Shown here piece by piece: positions 44,736-56,640 of a DNA stretch of 64,000 nt. The stretch comes from Larix kaempferi (lineage: Eukaryota; Streptophyta; Pinopsida; Pinales; Pinaceae): the NCBI GenBank assembly GCA_027924585.1, contig BSBM01001666.1:695001-759000 (forward strand). The letters are read 5' to 3'. How positions within the stretch are numbered: the first letter of the stretch is position 1; every line of letters begins with the position of its first letter. Under the pieces are notes generated by a model. It made no database searches, had not been told where the DNA came from, and worked only from the letters and a program-made list of their open reading frames with translations. The position numbers and the translations under genes were made by a program.

Positions 44736-44882
44736 TCTTGGTCTTTTTGCTAGGTGGCATCAAACTTAGACGAGAGACTGACAACAAGCAGGAAATAAAA
44801 TATTAATATTTCCTACGTTGTGCTCACCCAATTTGCTTGGTAGGGTGCTTGGTAGGTGTAAGTGATTGCTTGATAGATGGAT

Positions 44883-47228
44883 TGTCACCCATGGAACCTT
44901 TCTGATGTTAATATCCATTCAATGTTGGCATCAATACCTGAATTTCCTTCCATGAGTATTCCCATTGTTGTTATATGTCCCTTGATTACCTATTGTGTCA
45001 TTCCCCTGATATTATCAAGAGTTTCACACATGTTTTTAGGTCATCTATTCCTTCATGCTCTGAATAAAGGAAGTTTGATTCCATAAATCAGTGATTGTCT
45101 ATCCGCCTTTGGTGTCTTAGTCCCCATTCTCTATAAATTACATTATCATACCTCAATTTCTAAACAAAGAGCCCTCATAACTTTGTTTTTGGTTGGTCTC
45201 CCTCTATCGACTTCAACACATGTATTCTAGAGGATAAACTTAGAGGAATTATGTATCTTGGCCCCATAACCCTTGTTCATGGGTTCTCTTTGACCAACTA
45301 AGGGGAGACCTCATTGCCACTTGGATTGGTTAGTTCCCACATGCTTGAATCCATCTCATCATCACACAATTGACAATCATATAGTATGGTGGTTCCTTAT
45401 TCCAGTTTGATCCAAGACACCATGTCTGCAAGGCTTTAGCTATTGTGATTTGTCATCCCATTAGGATGTCATTGTTCCTAATCATGTACTTCATATCGAA
45501 TATGGTTGGACCATATTTTTGTACTCATATTTTTTAGTATTTTCACTTAAATATAGATCATGGTAGATATTTAATCAAACACAATATTATGCAATAGGAT
45601 CACTGAAAGATAGACAAGCATGGCATAAAAGAGACACTAAGATTTATCCTGGGGAAACCCTCTCAAGGAAGAAACCCAACAACCTCTTTTGTATAGTTTC
45701 CATCAACAAGTACAATTTCATACAAAGATAAGAACCCAAAAAATAAGATGTCTTCAATAGCTTCTTCTTCTTCCCCACTATGCTTGATCTTCTCTCTCTC
45801 TCACTAGCGAACTTGCTCAAGTGAGTGTGTGTCCAAATGAGGGATTCGACCCTCCTATTTATACACATTACGTGGGTGACCTTTTCCCTTAATGGGCCGA
45901 CCTCTCCTAGGGGAACTCAAAATAATATTTACATAATGCTTCTTTGGGTACTATTGACCTGGATTTACAAGCAATGGTTACATCGATTCTTTTAATGACT
46001 TTTACATAATCAAATACATCAATGACATCTCCCGAAGGAGTTATAACAATGGTACAACAAAATATATTAAAAATAAAATAGGAATATCTTCCGAAGTTAC
46101 ACATTCTTCAACAATATTTGGTCTCTCTTTGAACTTCATGATGTATTATACCCCACAGTTATTCATATATATTGACCAGACCCCACTTGGTCTTGATACT
46201 AATTTGTATTGATACATTGATACGAGCATGGGGATGCTCGCCTCATTTATATTTGAAAGTATATGCAAATTACCTCTTTTCTTGACTATCTACATGTATG
46301 GGCCTCTATAACCCCCTTGGGGGGGTGGACTCTTTCTCCTAACTCACCCGTGTTTCTTGTCCTAATGCTCATGATTCCCTATGTATAAAAAAGGAAGGTT
46401 TGTGATGTATTTTAGCCATATGATGAGCTCCTAACCTCACACATCATGGGGAAATCTGTTAACAAATTAATTTTCTCACCTACCTTATCATGAGTTCCAT
46501 TACCATTATACATCATCATTGCATCATTAGCCCCATATTCATCTCATTCATATCCATATGGCCTTAGCAATGTGACCCAAAACCGAAAGAAAAGTAAAAA
46601 AATTGACCATATCAAATAAGTCACACTTTTCCCTTGAAATCCATGACTTGATCCAAAAATTCAAAAATTGATTATAAGTTATTATTGTGCACTTCTCAAG
46701 AGGAAGTAGTGGCTAAAACTATACAAACCTAACCATTAAGTTTGAAAATAGGCATTGATTTGATCTTCCAAACCCTGGCCTCCCTACTAAATCATCATTG
46801 AAATAGAGAATATTCACATTGGAACCAAATCTTAGGTGTGTCCACCATTTTTTCGTATAAACACAACCCTCATGTGATCATTTTCATAGATCATATATCC
46901 ATAGTATCGTTATCCTGTCGAAATTCCACCATAAAGCAAGAGAGAGAATCATCATTCTATCCTTCTTTCACCATTATGGAATTGAACATTCAATCAGTTG
47001 GCTAGAATTTGGGCACAAAGAACTTAGAAGAATCCCCCCCTGGATCAACTGCAGAGGTATATTACCATCCACAACTGGCACCTCTCTTATTCTTTGTGTA
47101 ATAATAAAAACAACATTCTTTACATGTTGCATTTCTCTTTTTATGGCTAGTTTTGTAATGGATGTTACATGCATGTTAAATAATTAATCTTATTTAGTTT
47201 AGTTTCTTTCCCTTTCTTTGATCTGCTA
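44883..47228. repeat. Duplicated segment D, copy A
   Basis: Colinear with 59,932-62,576 in the same orientation, starting TGTCACYCATGGAACCTTT and ending TTTCCCTTTCTTTGATYTGC. It contains no recognised gene. On the minus strand, a GGGTTTCCCCAGGATAAATC phrase (near 45,650) resembles LTR-type sequence, so the unit may be or contain an LTR-like or non-autonomous element. Copy A keeps 46,427-46,890, which copy B lacks, and has an empty site where copy B carries an insertion. Confidence 0.9.
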
Positions 47229-47409
47229 AAATCTAAATTTGGAAGTGTTCAAGCCGTGTTTTTGAATCCATAAATAGATTCAGTACCCTCATGTCACCCA
47301 GATTATGCAATTTCCATAGCTAATATATGTGATTCTAACATTTTTTACGGATTTCCAACCGAACTCTGAACTAAACAAGATGGAAGATATACTCCTAAAA
47401 GATTGAAAA

Positions 47410-47679
47410 TGTAGAATATTTAGACTAATGAATAAATAAATAATATATTTAATAAATTTAAGTTAAAGTAATTACTAAAGGGTTTTAAGGAAGCATGTTA
47501 TTAAAGGACACAAGTTAAAAGGATATACATCTCTTGGTAAAAAAGGTGCCCATGTAGGTTTTATATACAAGACATGTCTTTTGTAATTATACCATCTTAT
47601 CATTCATTATTCAATTATTTACACTTATATATTTTATAGCTTCAGCCTATTGAGAAAATCTTAGTGAGATTACACTCCA
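47410..47679 (+). mobile_element. Probable 5' LTR of the decayed gypsy element
   Basis: Starts TGTAGAATATT and ends at TACACTCCA directly before the degenerate primer site. It matches the 3' copy at 52,537-52,806. Confidence 0.6.
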
Positions 47680-48289
47680 TTGGTATTACATCCAATAAAT
47701 TTTACAAGCTTGGCAAAAGAAAATTTATCATCTCAATAAAAAAAGCTTACCGGCCCAATAAATATTTTTACCAACATGATAAATATTTCTCTTTTACTAG
47801 ACTTGGAAATTTTTTCTTACAAGACCCATTATTGTTTTTACTAAACTAGTTAAGATTATGTACAAAAGTTGAAATTCAACAAATATTGTTTCAAGAGGCA
47901 CTCCACCTGTGACGAGAAAAATAACAGACTAAATGGAAAAACTAGAAAATCAACACAAGAAGGCTTAGTAGGACTAGGCATAACTTAGAATTATAGTTAA
48001 TAAGAATCATGATGAGCATAGTTAGAAGTATGATGGGATTAATAAGAAACATGATGAGTTTAATAAGGGTGTTAATGAACTTTATAAAAATTTTGATGAC
48101 TTTAAGAATCTCATGATTAATTCTCTTCTTAGTAATGTCGGTTTCTCCCCCTCACAACAAAATCCATCAAGCACATCTAATTTTCCATCAATCTCTTCAA
48201 ATGCGATAGATCTACCACTGGTGCTTCCCAATAGTGGCTCAAGGATCCTCAACTAGTTATTATCATATACAACTCCACCAATTTTTACA

Positions 48290-48720
48290 TATCCAATGAG
48301 GGAAAAAATACAGTTATCAAAGTTCGATGGGAATGAAAAGCATTGTGTGGCCTAGTTTAACAAAGTAGAGGAATATATATATATTCAATAAGAGATGAAT
48401 AAAAATTCAAGCACACCTACATGCATCTAGAGGATGACACATATAATTGGTATATGTGGTGGAAAAGATCGATTTCTTTGTATAATTTGGGTACATTAAA
48501 GGACAAATTCTTTAAAATATTCTAAGATATTGTAGAGAATATTTTTTCAAAACTCACCATACCACAACAAAAATTTAATGTGGACGAATACACACATGGG
48601 TCAAAATCACTGGCTACATGAGTATATGGGTTACCAAATGATCAACTAATCCAATCCTATGTGGGAGGACTAAAACCACACATTGACAAAAAAATGCATA
48701 ATAATACATCTCCCTAAAAA
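48290..48720 (+). pseudogene. gag remnant of the decayed gypsy element
   Basis: The plus-strand frame reads MREKIQLSKFDGNEKHCVA, TAG, FNKVEEYI and, after frame changes, WYMWWKRS, DKFFKIF, and YGLPNDQLIQSYVGGLKPHI. This is the order FDG...W..K.EEY...Y..GL.P of a retrotransposon gag core. Stops and frameshifts are frequent. Confidence 0.7.
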
Positions 48721-48941
48721 GCTAGGCAGAAGGGAAAAGCCACAAAATCTAAAATTGGAAGGTCCATTCCAAACAAAATCTGGCAAGGTTTATACAAGAA
48801 GGAACATACCTCAATCCATAGATATTGGGAATCCAAAATACCTACCACTACACCTATAAGAAGATAATGAAGACAATTTGAAATCCCAAAGAATAAAGGA
48901 ATGAAAATGTAAATGTTGCATAGAGAAATGAGACCCCACAT

Positions 48942-49497
48942 TAAGGGAGTTTTGAGGTAAAAAAATGAGCCTCAAAACAAGAAAAAAGTACCATCAAAAT
49001 TCACTTTATAAAAACCAATAGGATTCAAGATAGTGATGTCAACCATGGGAGTAAAATTTGTAAAAAACAATTGGAGGGAAAAATAAAACTATTTTTTCTT
49101 ATTGTATTTTCGACATATCTCCTTATCGATTTACCCAAATTTTAAGTTTGGCATCCAACACATACCTAAACTGCTTACGTTTGAGGCACTCACGACACAG
49201 AAACAAAAAATTCAAAAATAAAAAACATATTTTATGTATTAAATTTTTTTATTTATTAATTTGTCATTTTCTCATGTCGTGGGTGACTCAAAAGTATGTC
49301 ATGTGGGTATGTGTTGGATGCATAATTAAATTCTACATTCAACGAGTGCCCAAACTTGAAATTTGGGTAAACCGATAATGAGACATGTCAAAAATATAAT
49401 AAGAAAAAGTAGTTTTTATTTTTCTTCTCCGAAATTCAGAACTCTTATTTTATTATTTCCCTTAGGAGGCCCATTTTGGACCTCAAAACTCCCCTAA
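48942..49497. mobile_element. Tourist/PIF-Harbinger-type MITE with long inverted arms
   Basis: A 550-bp element (48,945-49,494) flanked by TAA target duplications (48,942-48,944 and 49,495-49,497). Termini are inverted repeats GGGAGTTTTGAGGT and, reversed, GGGGAGTTTTGAGGT. The arms remain complementary far inwards: left CTTATTGTATTTTCGACATA and TTACCCAAATTTTAAGTTTG pair with the right arm around 49,340-49,410, meeting near 49,235. TAA plus GGG-type ends point to PIF/Harbinger; the arm length makes it a fold-back. It has no coding capacity and sits in the gypsy element between gag and protease. Confidence 0.88.
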
Positions 49498-49709
49498 TGA
49501 ACATAGGTGTTATAAGAGAGATAACAAAAAAACTATACACATGCAAGGCCAATAAATGAAATAAATTAGATGATTCACACCAAGAAGATGTTGGGAGTCC
49601 TGAAAATAATCCCTTAGAATTAGATGATGAGAATGCAACAAGAGTATCATTAACAACCATCACAAACATATCTCGTAGACATTAAAATTAAAATGGCACA
49701 TAAAAAAGA

Positions 49710-50500
49710 ACAATGTCACAATTTTAGTAGATATTGAAATTACTCATAACTTTGTTAACATTAACATAACTACAAGACTAAACCCTTTTGTGTACCCAGT
49801 CCCTGATAACAAAGTGATAGTAGTAGAAGACAAAAAAATCAAAATGGTTGGGAAGTGTCACAAGGTTAAATTACAAATACAAATTATAACCTAGAAACAT
49901 AATTCTACACCTTGCCATTAAGCGGAGTGGATGGCGGATTAGGAAATCAATGGTACATTAAACATTAGTTACTTGTTCCACTTACCACAAATGGTACTTT
50001 ATTAAGTTCAAGTGGCAAGGAAAAAAATACAAGTTGTACTGGTTAAAAACTCCCCGCACCAAAATTGTGTTATCCCATCATATCGAAAAGCTAATTTGTA
50101 AGGGAACACTTGCATATATGACACAATGCCGCCTAATGGAAACACTAGCTTTAGAATTAGTTGACTCCAAGCAATCAGATATTGAGAAACTAATTCAGAA
50201 ACATAAAAAGATATCCCAAGATATGCCCATGAAGTTGCCACCCAAACTGGAATTCGAACATATAATTGACGTAAAATCATGTTCAAGCCCGGTTAAAGTT
50301 AAGCCATATAGATATATCCACATCACCATAAAATATAAATAGAAAAGTTTATCCAAGATCTATCGAGATGTGTTATTACAAAAGTTGGAAGCCCATACGC
50401 AGCTCCAGTAGTGTTAGTTCATAAAATGGATGGTAATATCATTACCCTGGGCTTGAGTAAAAAACATCTCAAAAGATGAGGAAAATGCTGCATACATTAA
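49710..50500 (+). pseudogene. Protease and N-terminal RT remnant of the decayed gypsy element
   Basis: Frame near 49,710-49,890: VTILVDIEITHNFVNINITT, with DIEITHNF in place of the D-S-G-S-T-H-N-F active site, then PVPDNKVIVVEDKKIKMVGK. Near 50,130-50,440: SDIEKLIQKHKKISQDMPMK, FEHIIDVKSCSSPVKVKPYR and, after a stop, VGSPYAAPVVLVHKMDGN, which is the RT finger region. Nothing of the RT palm follows. Confidence 0.75.
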
Positions 50501-50630
50501 ATAGATGTGTTATTACAAAAATTGAAGCCCATACGCATAGTGTTAGTTCATAAAATGGATGGTAATATCATTACCCATTGAGTAAAAAACATCTTAAAAG
50601 ATGAGGAAAATGCTACATACATTAAATAAC
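50366..50630. repeat. ~138-bp tandem duplication in the RT fragment
   Basis: AGATGTGTTATTACAAAARTT through TGCTRCATACATTAAAT occurs at 50,366-50,503 and again at 50,504-50,630; the second copy has short deletions. The duplication spans the RT finger motif. Confidence 0.9.
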
Positions 50631-50639
50631 AAGTGAAAT

Positions 50640-52536
50640 AGTTGTAAAGTAGCTAGTCCTTGCTTAAAAAAATGATATATTTTTGAAAATTTTAAACAAT
50701 AAAAAGTAAAATAAAATGAAATAAAAAAAAAATATAAAATAGTAGAAGAAATTTTTTAGTTGTAGTCCATGGATCCTATAATACTCTAACAGTTCTATTT
50801 CTCAAAGCTTGGAAGTGAAATTGGCAAAGAGACAATGGGTACAAGCCTACTTAAGAGTTTGAATCTAAGTCTTCATCGCTTTCTACAATGTTGGGTAACC
50901 CTATTTCTGTATTTAGTGCTCTTTGCATCATTTTTCCACCTTTGTTTTTCTTTTTTTCCTCAAATACGATTTATGAAGTTTTGGTCGTTTCCTTAAATAG
51001 CTAATATACTGATTTTTTTGTAAGAAACTTGTAAAAAAAAACATTGTAGGAATCTTAATTTGGGTGGTAATGTTTTCTAGTTGGAAACATTCTTTAGTCA
51101 TTCATAAGAGTTTTCTATGTGTGCAAAAGAAGCTAAAGCAAATAAGAGAATTTGTAATACTAAAATATTTTAAGAGGTCTTTGACATATATTGGTCATTT
51201 TGGCCTTATTACTTTGTCCCTCCATTGAATGCATTTTATGTTATATAGTTTGGGCTTAGGATTTATTATTTTGTATTTTTGAAAAAAAATATGTGTTTGT
51301 TGTTGATTGGCTAGCAAGGAGCTTGCGTCAACATTGGGGTTTGGAGCAGGGTTGTGGCGGTGGGCTAGTGTTGCTGGTGTGACCCATCTGTGCAAGCACA
51401 GGTGCCGTGACCTAGATCCATTGATTTACGTGCAGGTACATGATTCAAGGTGCATGGCTCCCACATGTTGGTTTTTCTTTGACCCAAGAGTGCGGAGGCG
51501 GAGGATTTGTTAAGCACACATGCTATCTGCGGCTGGCTTCTGGTTGGAAGTCGAGACTCTTTTCTAATCGGATAGTTATTGTAGGTGGATGGCATTTTAA
51601 TTATGTTATATCAACATTCAAATTATTGATTCTCACTGCGTTGTAATTTGTATTTCAAATTATTATTTCTCACTGTGTTGTAATTTGTTAGAAGGTAAGA
51701 TTAAATTATAAATTATAATTAATAATTTTTTTTAATAATAACGATGTAAATTAATTCTTTAAAAGGGATTTATGCGAACTACTCTACAAAGCCGTATTCC
51801 CGCGTTATCGTGTTGATAAGTTTAATTTTAGTTCCTCTAAATATTATTTAACATAGTTATGTGAGGATAACTAATCTAATCTTCGTACGATGATAATGAT
51901 TATATTTATGTATTATGATAGTAACCGTAACTATGTTGGATCGATCCCATATCTTAGATTATCCTGATAAATTGTAAGCTACACTAACTCCGTTCTTAAG
52001 TATGGTTCATAGGTTAAAGCAGGAACAAAAATTATAATTAAAAATCACATTTATTGTTTTATAAGCGTGAGGGGACGGAATAACCAACATCATTTTATAC
52101 AGAACCGAAATTTGTAAAATAACAACATTTAAAAATCGTAATGAGAATCACACCCTTAAGATCGTATCTCTCTGCAGAAGTGTCATGTCAGACATATTTT
52201 AGTACTTTGATTAATTAATGTAATAGTGGTCCAAAAGACCAAGTGACATTTTAGCAATTTTTTTAAATATTTAAAATTTTTAATTATTTTTGTTTTCTGA
52301 CAATTTCACATCCCACCAAGGATATATTGTCAATTCAACATTTTCAGCTAATGATAAAACAAGAATTTGAATTTCAAATATTAAAAAAAATAATTTTTAA
52401 TTTCAAAATATTAAATTTAATATAAAATTATTTCAAAACATTTGAAAACAATATAGTTTTTTTTGTTATTAATACTAAAGTAGCAACCAACTGATTGCTA
52501 CAATCCCTGCCTTGGCAGGGACTATTAAAGTAATAA
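50640..52536. other. Internal AT-rich DNA of the decayed element, no domain seen
   Basis: No RT palm, RNase H or integrase motif was recognised. A GC-richer island at 51,290-51,600 has open frames on both strands but no motif; it could be an unrelated insertion. Confidence 0.4.
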
Positions 52537-52806
52537 ATAAGAATACCACATTAAACTAAATAAAGAATAAATAAACAATACATTCAATAAAATTAAGTTA
52601 AAGTAATTATTAAAGGATCTTAAGAAAGCATATTATTAAAGGAAGTGATTTAAAGAGACATGTCTCTTGGTAAAAAGGCACCTACATAGGAATATTATAT
52701 ATAGGACCTTTTTTTAAAATATCATCTTCTCAATCATTCTTCAAGTATTTACATATATATTTTATAGTCTCAGTCTATTGAGCAAATATTAATGAGCTTA
52801 AGCTCT

Positions 52807-53714
52807 CGTTTCTCACAATGTCTAGTTATTCTCATTTGTATCCTTGGAGTCATCATCTATCTTGATGTCATCATCAAGACCTATGATGCAAGGGACATCC
52901 CCCCTCATCATATCATGGATTCCTTGGGATTCCATGGTGATTCACCTCATGATGTATTTCCACTTAGGTGGTGCCTAGTAGTAGATAATGATCATCTCAT
53001 CATTAAGGAACTTCTAATGTAATGCCAACCATGGTCAATAATGTCCTCTAGTATCTAATCGATATCATGAGAGAGCCCTTTCAAAATGTATTTTGCCTCA
53101 CTCCATCATCGTTATGTTGTAGGGTAGGATCAACCCCCTCAACCTTGCCCTATTATTGTTGGAACCTCGTTGGTGGAAACAGTCCCACATATGCATACAC
53201 ATGATAAATGAGCAATTAGTACCATGTATCATATAAATAAATCTAGTTACTATCTATGCTAATATGTAAATAGAACTTCAAAATTAAATGCATTACCATA
53301 CTCACCATTGGGTCTATATGCATGAGCTAGTGGCTATGGTAACTCTAGGTCACCTTAGTAATCCATACAAACATATGGGTAGTCCTCAATGACTACATGC
53401 AGTTGGAACCAATGCATGAATAAATATTGATGGAATACATTGCGCATAACATATCATCTACACCATAGCATCATCTCCCCCCATCATCACATTTGAGGCT
53501 CCATAGACCCAGCCTTTCGAATGGTGATGCAAGGTCATAGTGTCGACACCTTCTCAAAGAAGTATCCATTGGTGAATATCCCAAACTCAAAGGATCCCCC
53601 TTGTTTGCTACAATGAGTGAGTTGTCTCCGTATTGTAGTCAAGAATATATAAGTCCATCCAAAATATGAACCATCCAGCACCTGCTCAATGATCATCATC
53701 AAATAGCTAGATAT
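52807..53714 (-). other. Noncoding DNA; part of an unidentified minus-strand coding relic near its right end
   Basis: Mostly nothing recognised. Close to the gypsy derivative (about 53,610-53,710), the minus strand reads SYLMMIIEQVLDGSYFGWTY and appears to continue a relic found right of that element (58,040-58,510). Confidence 0.4.
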
Positions 53715-54080
53715 TGTTAGGAACCCGTGTCAACCCTTCTCTTTACTTTGTTAGTATATTGACGCATATGCTTTGTAAGTCGTCCCGTAGTATTTGTTTA
53801 TCCATAGTTTGTATTAGCCCATGGTATTGAATCATAGTATTGGACGCATATGCTTTGTAAGTCGTCCCGTAGTATTATATGTTCCATGATATTGACCCAT
53901 AGTATTGGGCATATACTTAATATATAAGTGTGTGTTGAGGCTAATGAAAGGACCGTGAAGTTATTTGTATTGAGCTTGCTCAAAGGAGGTTTCCCACTCA
54001 AAGTGGCCCGCGATCAATAAAATATTTTGTGATCTAATATATCGTGCATTTTGTCAATTAATTGTTGCAGGTTCCTCACA
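53715..54080 (+). mobile_element. Gypsy derivative 5' LTR
   Basis: 366 bp; contains CGCATATGCTTTGTAAGTCG twice (near 53,763 and 53,844), i.e. an internal ~80-bp duplication also present in the 3' LTR. Confidence 0.93.
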
Positions 54081-54528
54081 TCTAATATCAGAACAATTTC
54101 TTGGGCTCGTTGGGTGGAATTTCTGCCATTTTTTTTTTTCGCATCTGTTGCAGGTTCAGATCTGGGAATAATCCCTATCCGCTTAACTGTGGGAAGTACT
54201 TGGGCATAATACCTAAAACTCATTGTGAGGAGTACCACAGGAACCCCAAAGTAGTTGGCCCATTGAGAGGACTTGCCAGTGAAAAGGGAAACGACCCCTA
54301 CCTGATTGACTAATTCCCATCCGTGAGCTAAACCAAGAGCTGTCGTTTGTGGCCAAGCGATTATCAGTTTTACCTGACTCATGGAGTGAGGGGTACTTCC
54401 CCAATACGCAAGCTGTTAGACAACATTGGTGGCCAAGTGAATCCCCTGAACCGTTAGGAAGCCGAACATACCTGGGGTCCATATCTATTTTCAGCTACTA
54501 AATCGAAGATTACATCTGTCTAGACCTG

Positions 54529-54666
54529 TTGCCAATCACTTCTGCACCGTTGCAGATCCATTTGTTTCCGATCACTTCCGCGTCATTGCAGATCCATCTG
54601 TTTCCGATCACTTCCGCGCCGTTGCAAATCCACCTGTTGCTGATCACTTTCATGCCGTTGCAGATC
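54529..54666 (+). repeat. 36-bp tandem repeat in the leader
   Basis: Units of TTGCAGATCCATYTGTTTCC, then GATCACTTCCGCGYC, recur with period 36 from 54,550 (nearly four copies including degenerate flanks). Their TTCCGC/GATCAC content recalls the leader array of the inner chromovirus. Confidence 0.85.
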
Positions 54667-55148
54667 TAGTCCAAAAAATATATATATATGTTTTTTCACT
54701 ATATCTCCTTTGTTTTCACTCTGTTTCCCTTGAAAATTCACTGACATCTCTGCAATCCCATTTTGCATATTTGATTCCTAAGGACCCTATCCCAAATTCC
54801 ACTTCCAAAAGCCATAAATCACACATTTGTCTATTTTTTGGGTTTGCCATAACTTCTTCGATTTTCACCCAATCGCCTTCAAATTTTGCCACCATGTTCA
54901 TTCCCTATTTCTTCTTCTTTGTCCCTTTCTGACAATTTTTCCCATTCTTTCATCCCGCTTCTGAAATCCTCATTTTATGCTTCCATGTCCATAAGTGTCT
55001 AAAACCTAGTCAAACCCCAATTTCCCATCATAATTTTTCACAAATCCAAATTTCCCTTTACTAAATAAGCTTTTGTTTGTGTTTTTCTACCCATTCATAA
55101 AAAAAAAAAAACCTGGTTACGGTTGTCACCCGCGTAGGAGCACAAATC

Positions 55149-55940
55149 ATGGAGGAAGAACTTGCAGTCCTCAAAACCAAACTCCAAGATTTGGATGAAA
55201 AATTTCTTAGCCTCCATCTTTAGCATTCAGCCATGGACACTGGGTTCTCTTCTTCCAGCAATTTTCATGGGCCGAAGCTTGATTTTCCTTGCTTAAATGG
55301 TAATGATCCGACTTGATGGATATACCGAGCAGAACACTATTTCAGTCTGCATAATACTTTTGATGTCCAAAAATTTCCACTTGCATCCTTTCATTTGGAA
55401 CATGAAGCCCTTCAATGGTACCGTTGGTACATCAAGGCTCATGGCGAGCCAAAATGGACAGATTTTTGCCGACTCCTTTTGCAATGATTTGGTCATAGTG
55501 CTTTTGATGACTTCACAGGAGCACTCACTAAACTTCACCAAATTGGCACTGTGACAGAGTAGCAGACAGAATTTGAGAAACTAGCCAATCACATAGAAGG
55601 ATTGTCTGAAGAATTCTACAGGAGTTGTTTTATCAGTGGTCTTAAGGATGAAATCCGCTCAGAGTTTAAAATATTATGTCCCAACACAATGATGGAAGTC
55701 CTAGGGTTGGCTAAGTTGGCAGAGGACAAGATCACAACCCAACAACCTCCAAATTCACTTTTGTTCCATTCAGAAATATGGTTTCCCAATGACCTCCCAT
55801 CACTCAAGCTCATCACACAACTTCTATTAAGCATTTGTCTGAAGCAGAGATGCGGCCACGTAGAGAAAAATGGCTTTGTTATAATTGTGATGATAAATTC
55901 ACTAGGGGACATAGATGTGTTGAGCAATAGCTCTATCTCT
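55149..55940 (+). pseudogene. gag of the gypsy derivative
   Basis: Begins MEEELAVLKTKLQDLDEKFL and continues through KLDFPCLNGNDPT, WIYRAEHYFSLHNTFDVQKF, ALQWYRWYIKAHGEPKW and FEKLANHIEGLSEEF to FISGLKDEI. At least four in-frame stops (TAG near 55,221, TGA near 55,315, TGA near 55,485, TAG near 55,560) break it. A distal part (to 55,943) overlaps the expected zinc-knuckle region, read as WLCYNCDDKFTRGH in another frame. Confidence 0.85.
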
Positions 55941-56089
55941 TAGATGTGGATTCTCCGCCTACCTCTGAACTTGGTGCAGAAGCTCCATATACACTAGATG
56001 ATTAGGTCGACATTCAGCAGCCGCCTATTGACCCTCCATCTCTGGACGACCACCTAGAGATATCTCTCCATGCTTTAGCCAGAGTCACC

Positions 56090-56640
56090 ACCCCACAAAC
56101 AATGCGGGTCAGGGGTTACTTCAAAAAGATCCCTCTTACAATACTCATTGATTCTAGAAGCACTCTTAACTTCATTGACCCTCGGATCGCTAAACAGGTT
56201 GATTGTTTTGTCCATCCTTGCTCCAACTTTGAAGTCATGATTGCTAATGGGGGCACCTTACCTTGCAAGGGGAAGTGTCACAATGTGCGTATCTCTATGG
56301 AATATTATAACCTGCACTCTGACATATTTTCCTTGTCCTTAGGCGGATGTGATGTGGTTTTGGGTGCTCAATGGTTACGCACACTTAGCCCCATCTTATG
56401 GGATTTTGATGAACTTTGGATGCAGTTTTCAGTCAATGGGAAACAATACACATTTACGGGCTTACAACTAGGGTCTCTCTACATCATCAATTCACATCAC
56501 CTGGAAAAGATCCTTAAGAAGAATTCACATGGTGTCATCGCTCAAATCCATTCCATTCAGATGCACCCATCAATGGTCTCCACTACTCCCTTGGATAGAT
56601 ATGCAGGTGTCTTTGCTGAACCAGTGGGCTTGCCGCCTTC
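56090..56640 (+). pseudogene. Aspartic protease region of the gypsy derivative
   Basis: Open for ~200 codons from Met 56,102: TILIDSRSTLNFIDPRIAKQ shows the active site with Gly replaced by Arg (D-S-R), which would abolish catalysis. CDVVLGAQWLRTL is the flap-side block. It ends in VFAEPVGLPPSRD, normally followed by RT. Confidence 0.88.

Larger units (their letters stand above)
47410..52806 (+). mobile_element. Decayed Ty3/gypsy-like LTR element
   Basis: Direct repeats of about 270 bp at 47,410-47,679 and roughly 52,537-52,806 share TTAAGTTAAAGTAATTAYTA, AAGGATATACATCTCTTGGT-like and ATATATTTTATAGYYTCAGY blocks. A degenerate primer site TGGTATTACATC lies at 47,681-47,692 (9 of 12 match to TGGTATCAGAGC). 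Gag, protease and an N-terminal RT piece lie between; the rest of RT, RNase H and integrase are absent. A MITE is inserted inside. 3' boundaries are approximate. Confidence 0.65.

Noticed and set aside
45644-45868. Minus-strand frame with a similar partner at 60,674-60,901
   Set aside because: Similarity is explained by the duplicated segment D; differences are not concentrated at silent sites and no domain is visible.
50008-50286. 92-codon minus-strand frame
   Set aside because: Antisense of the plus-strand gypsy RT/protease relic with recognisable motifs; a shadow frame.
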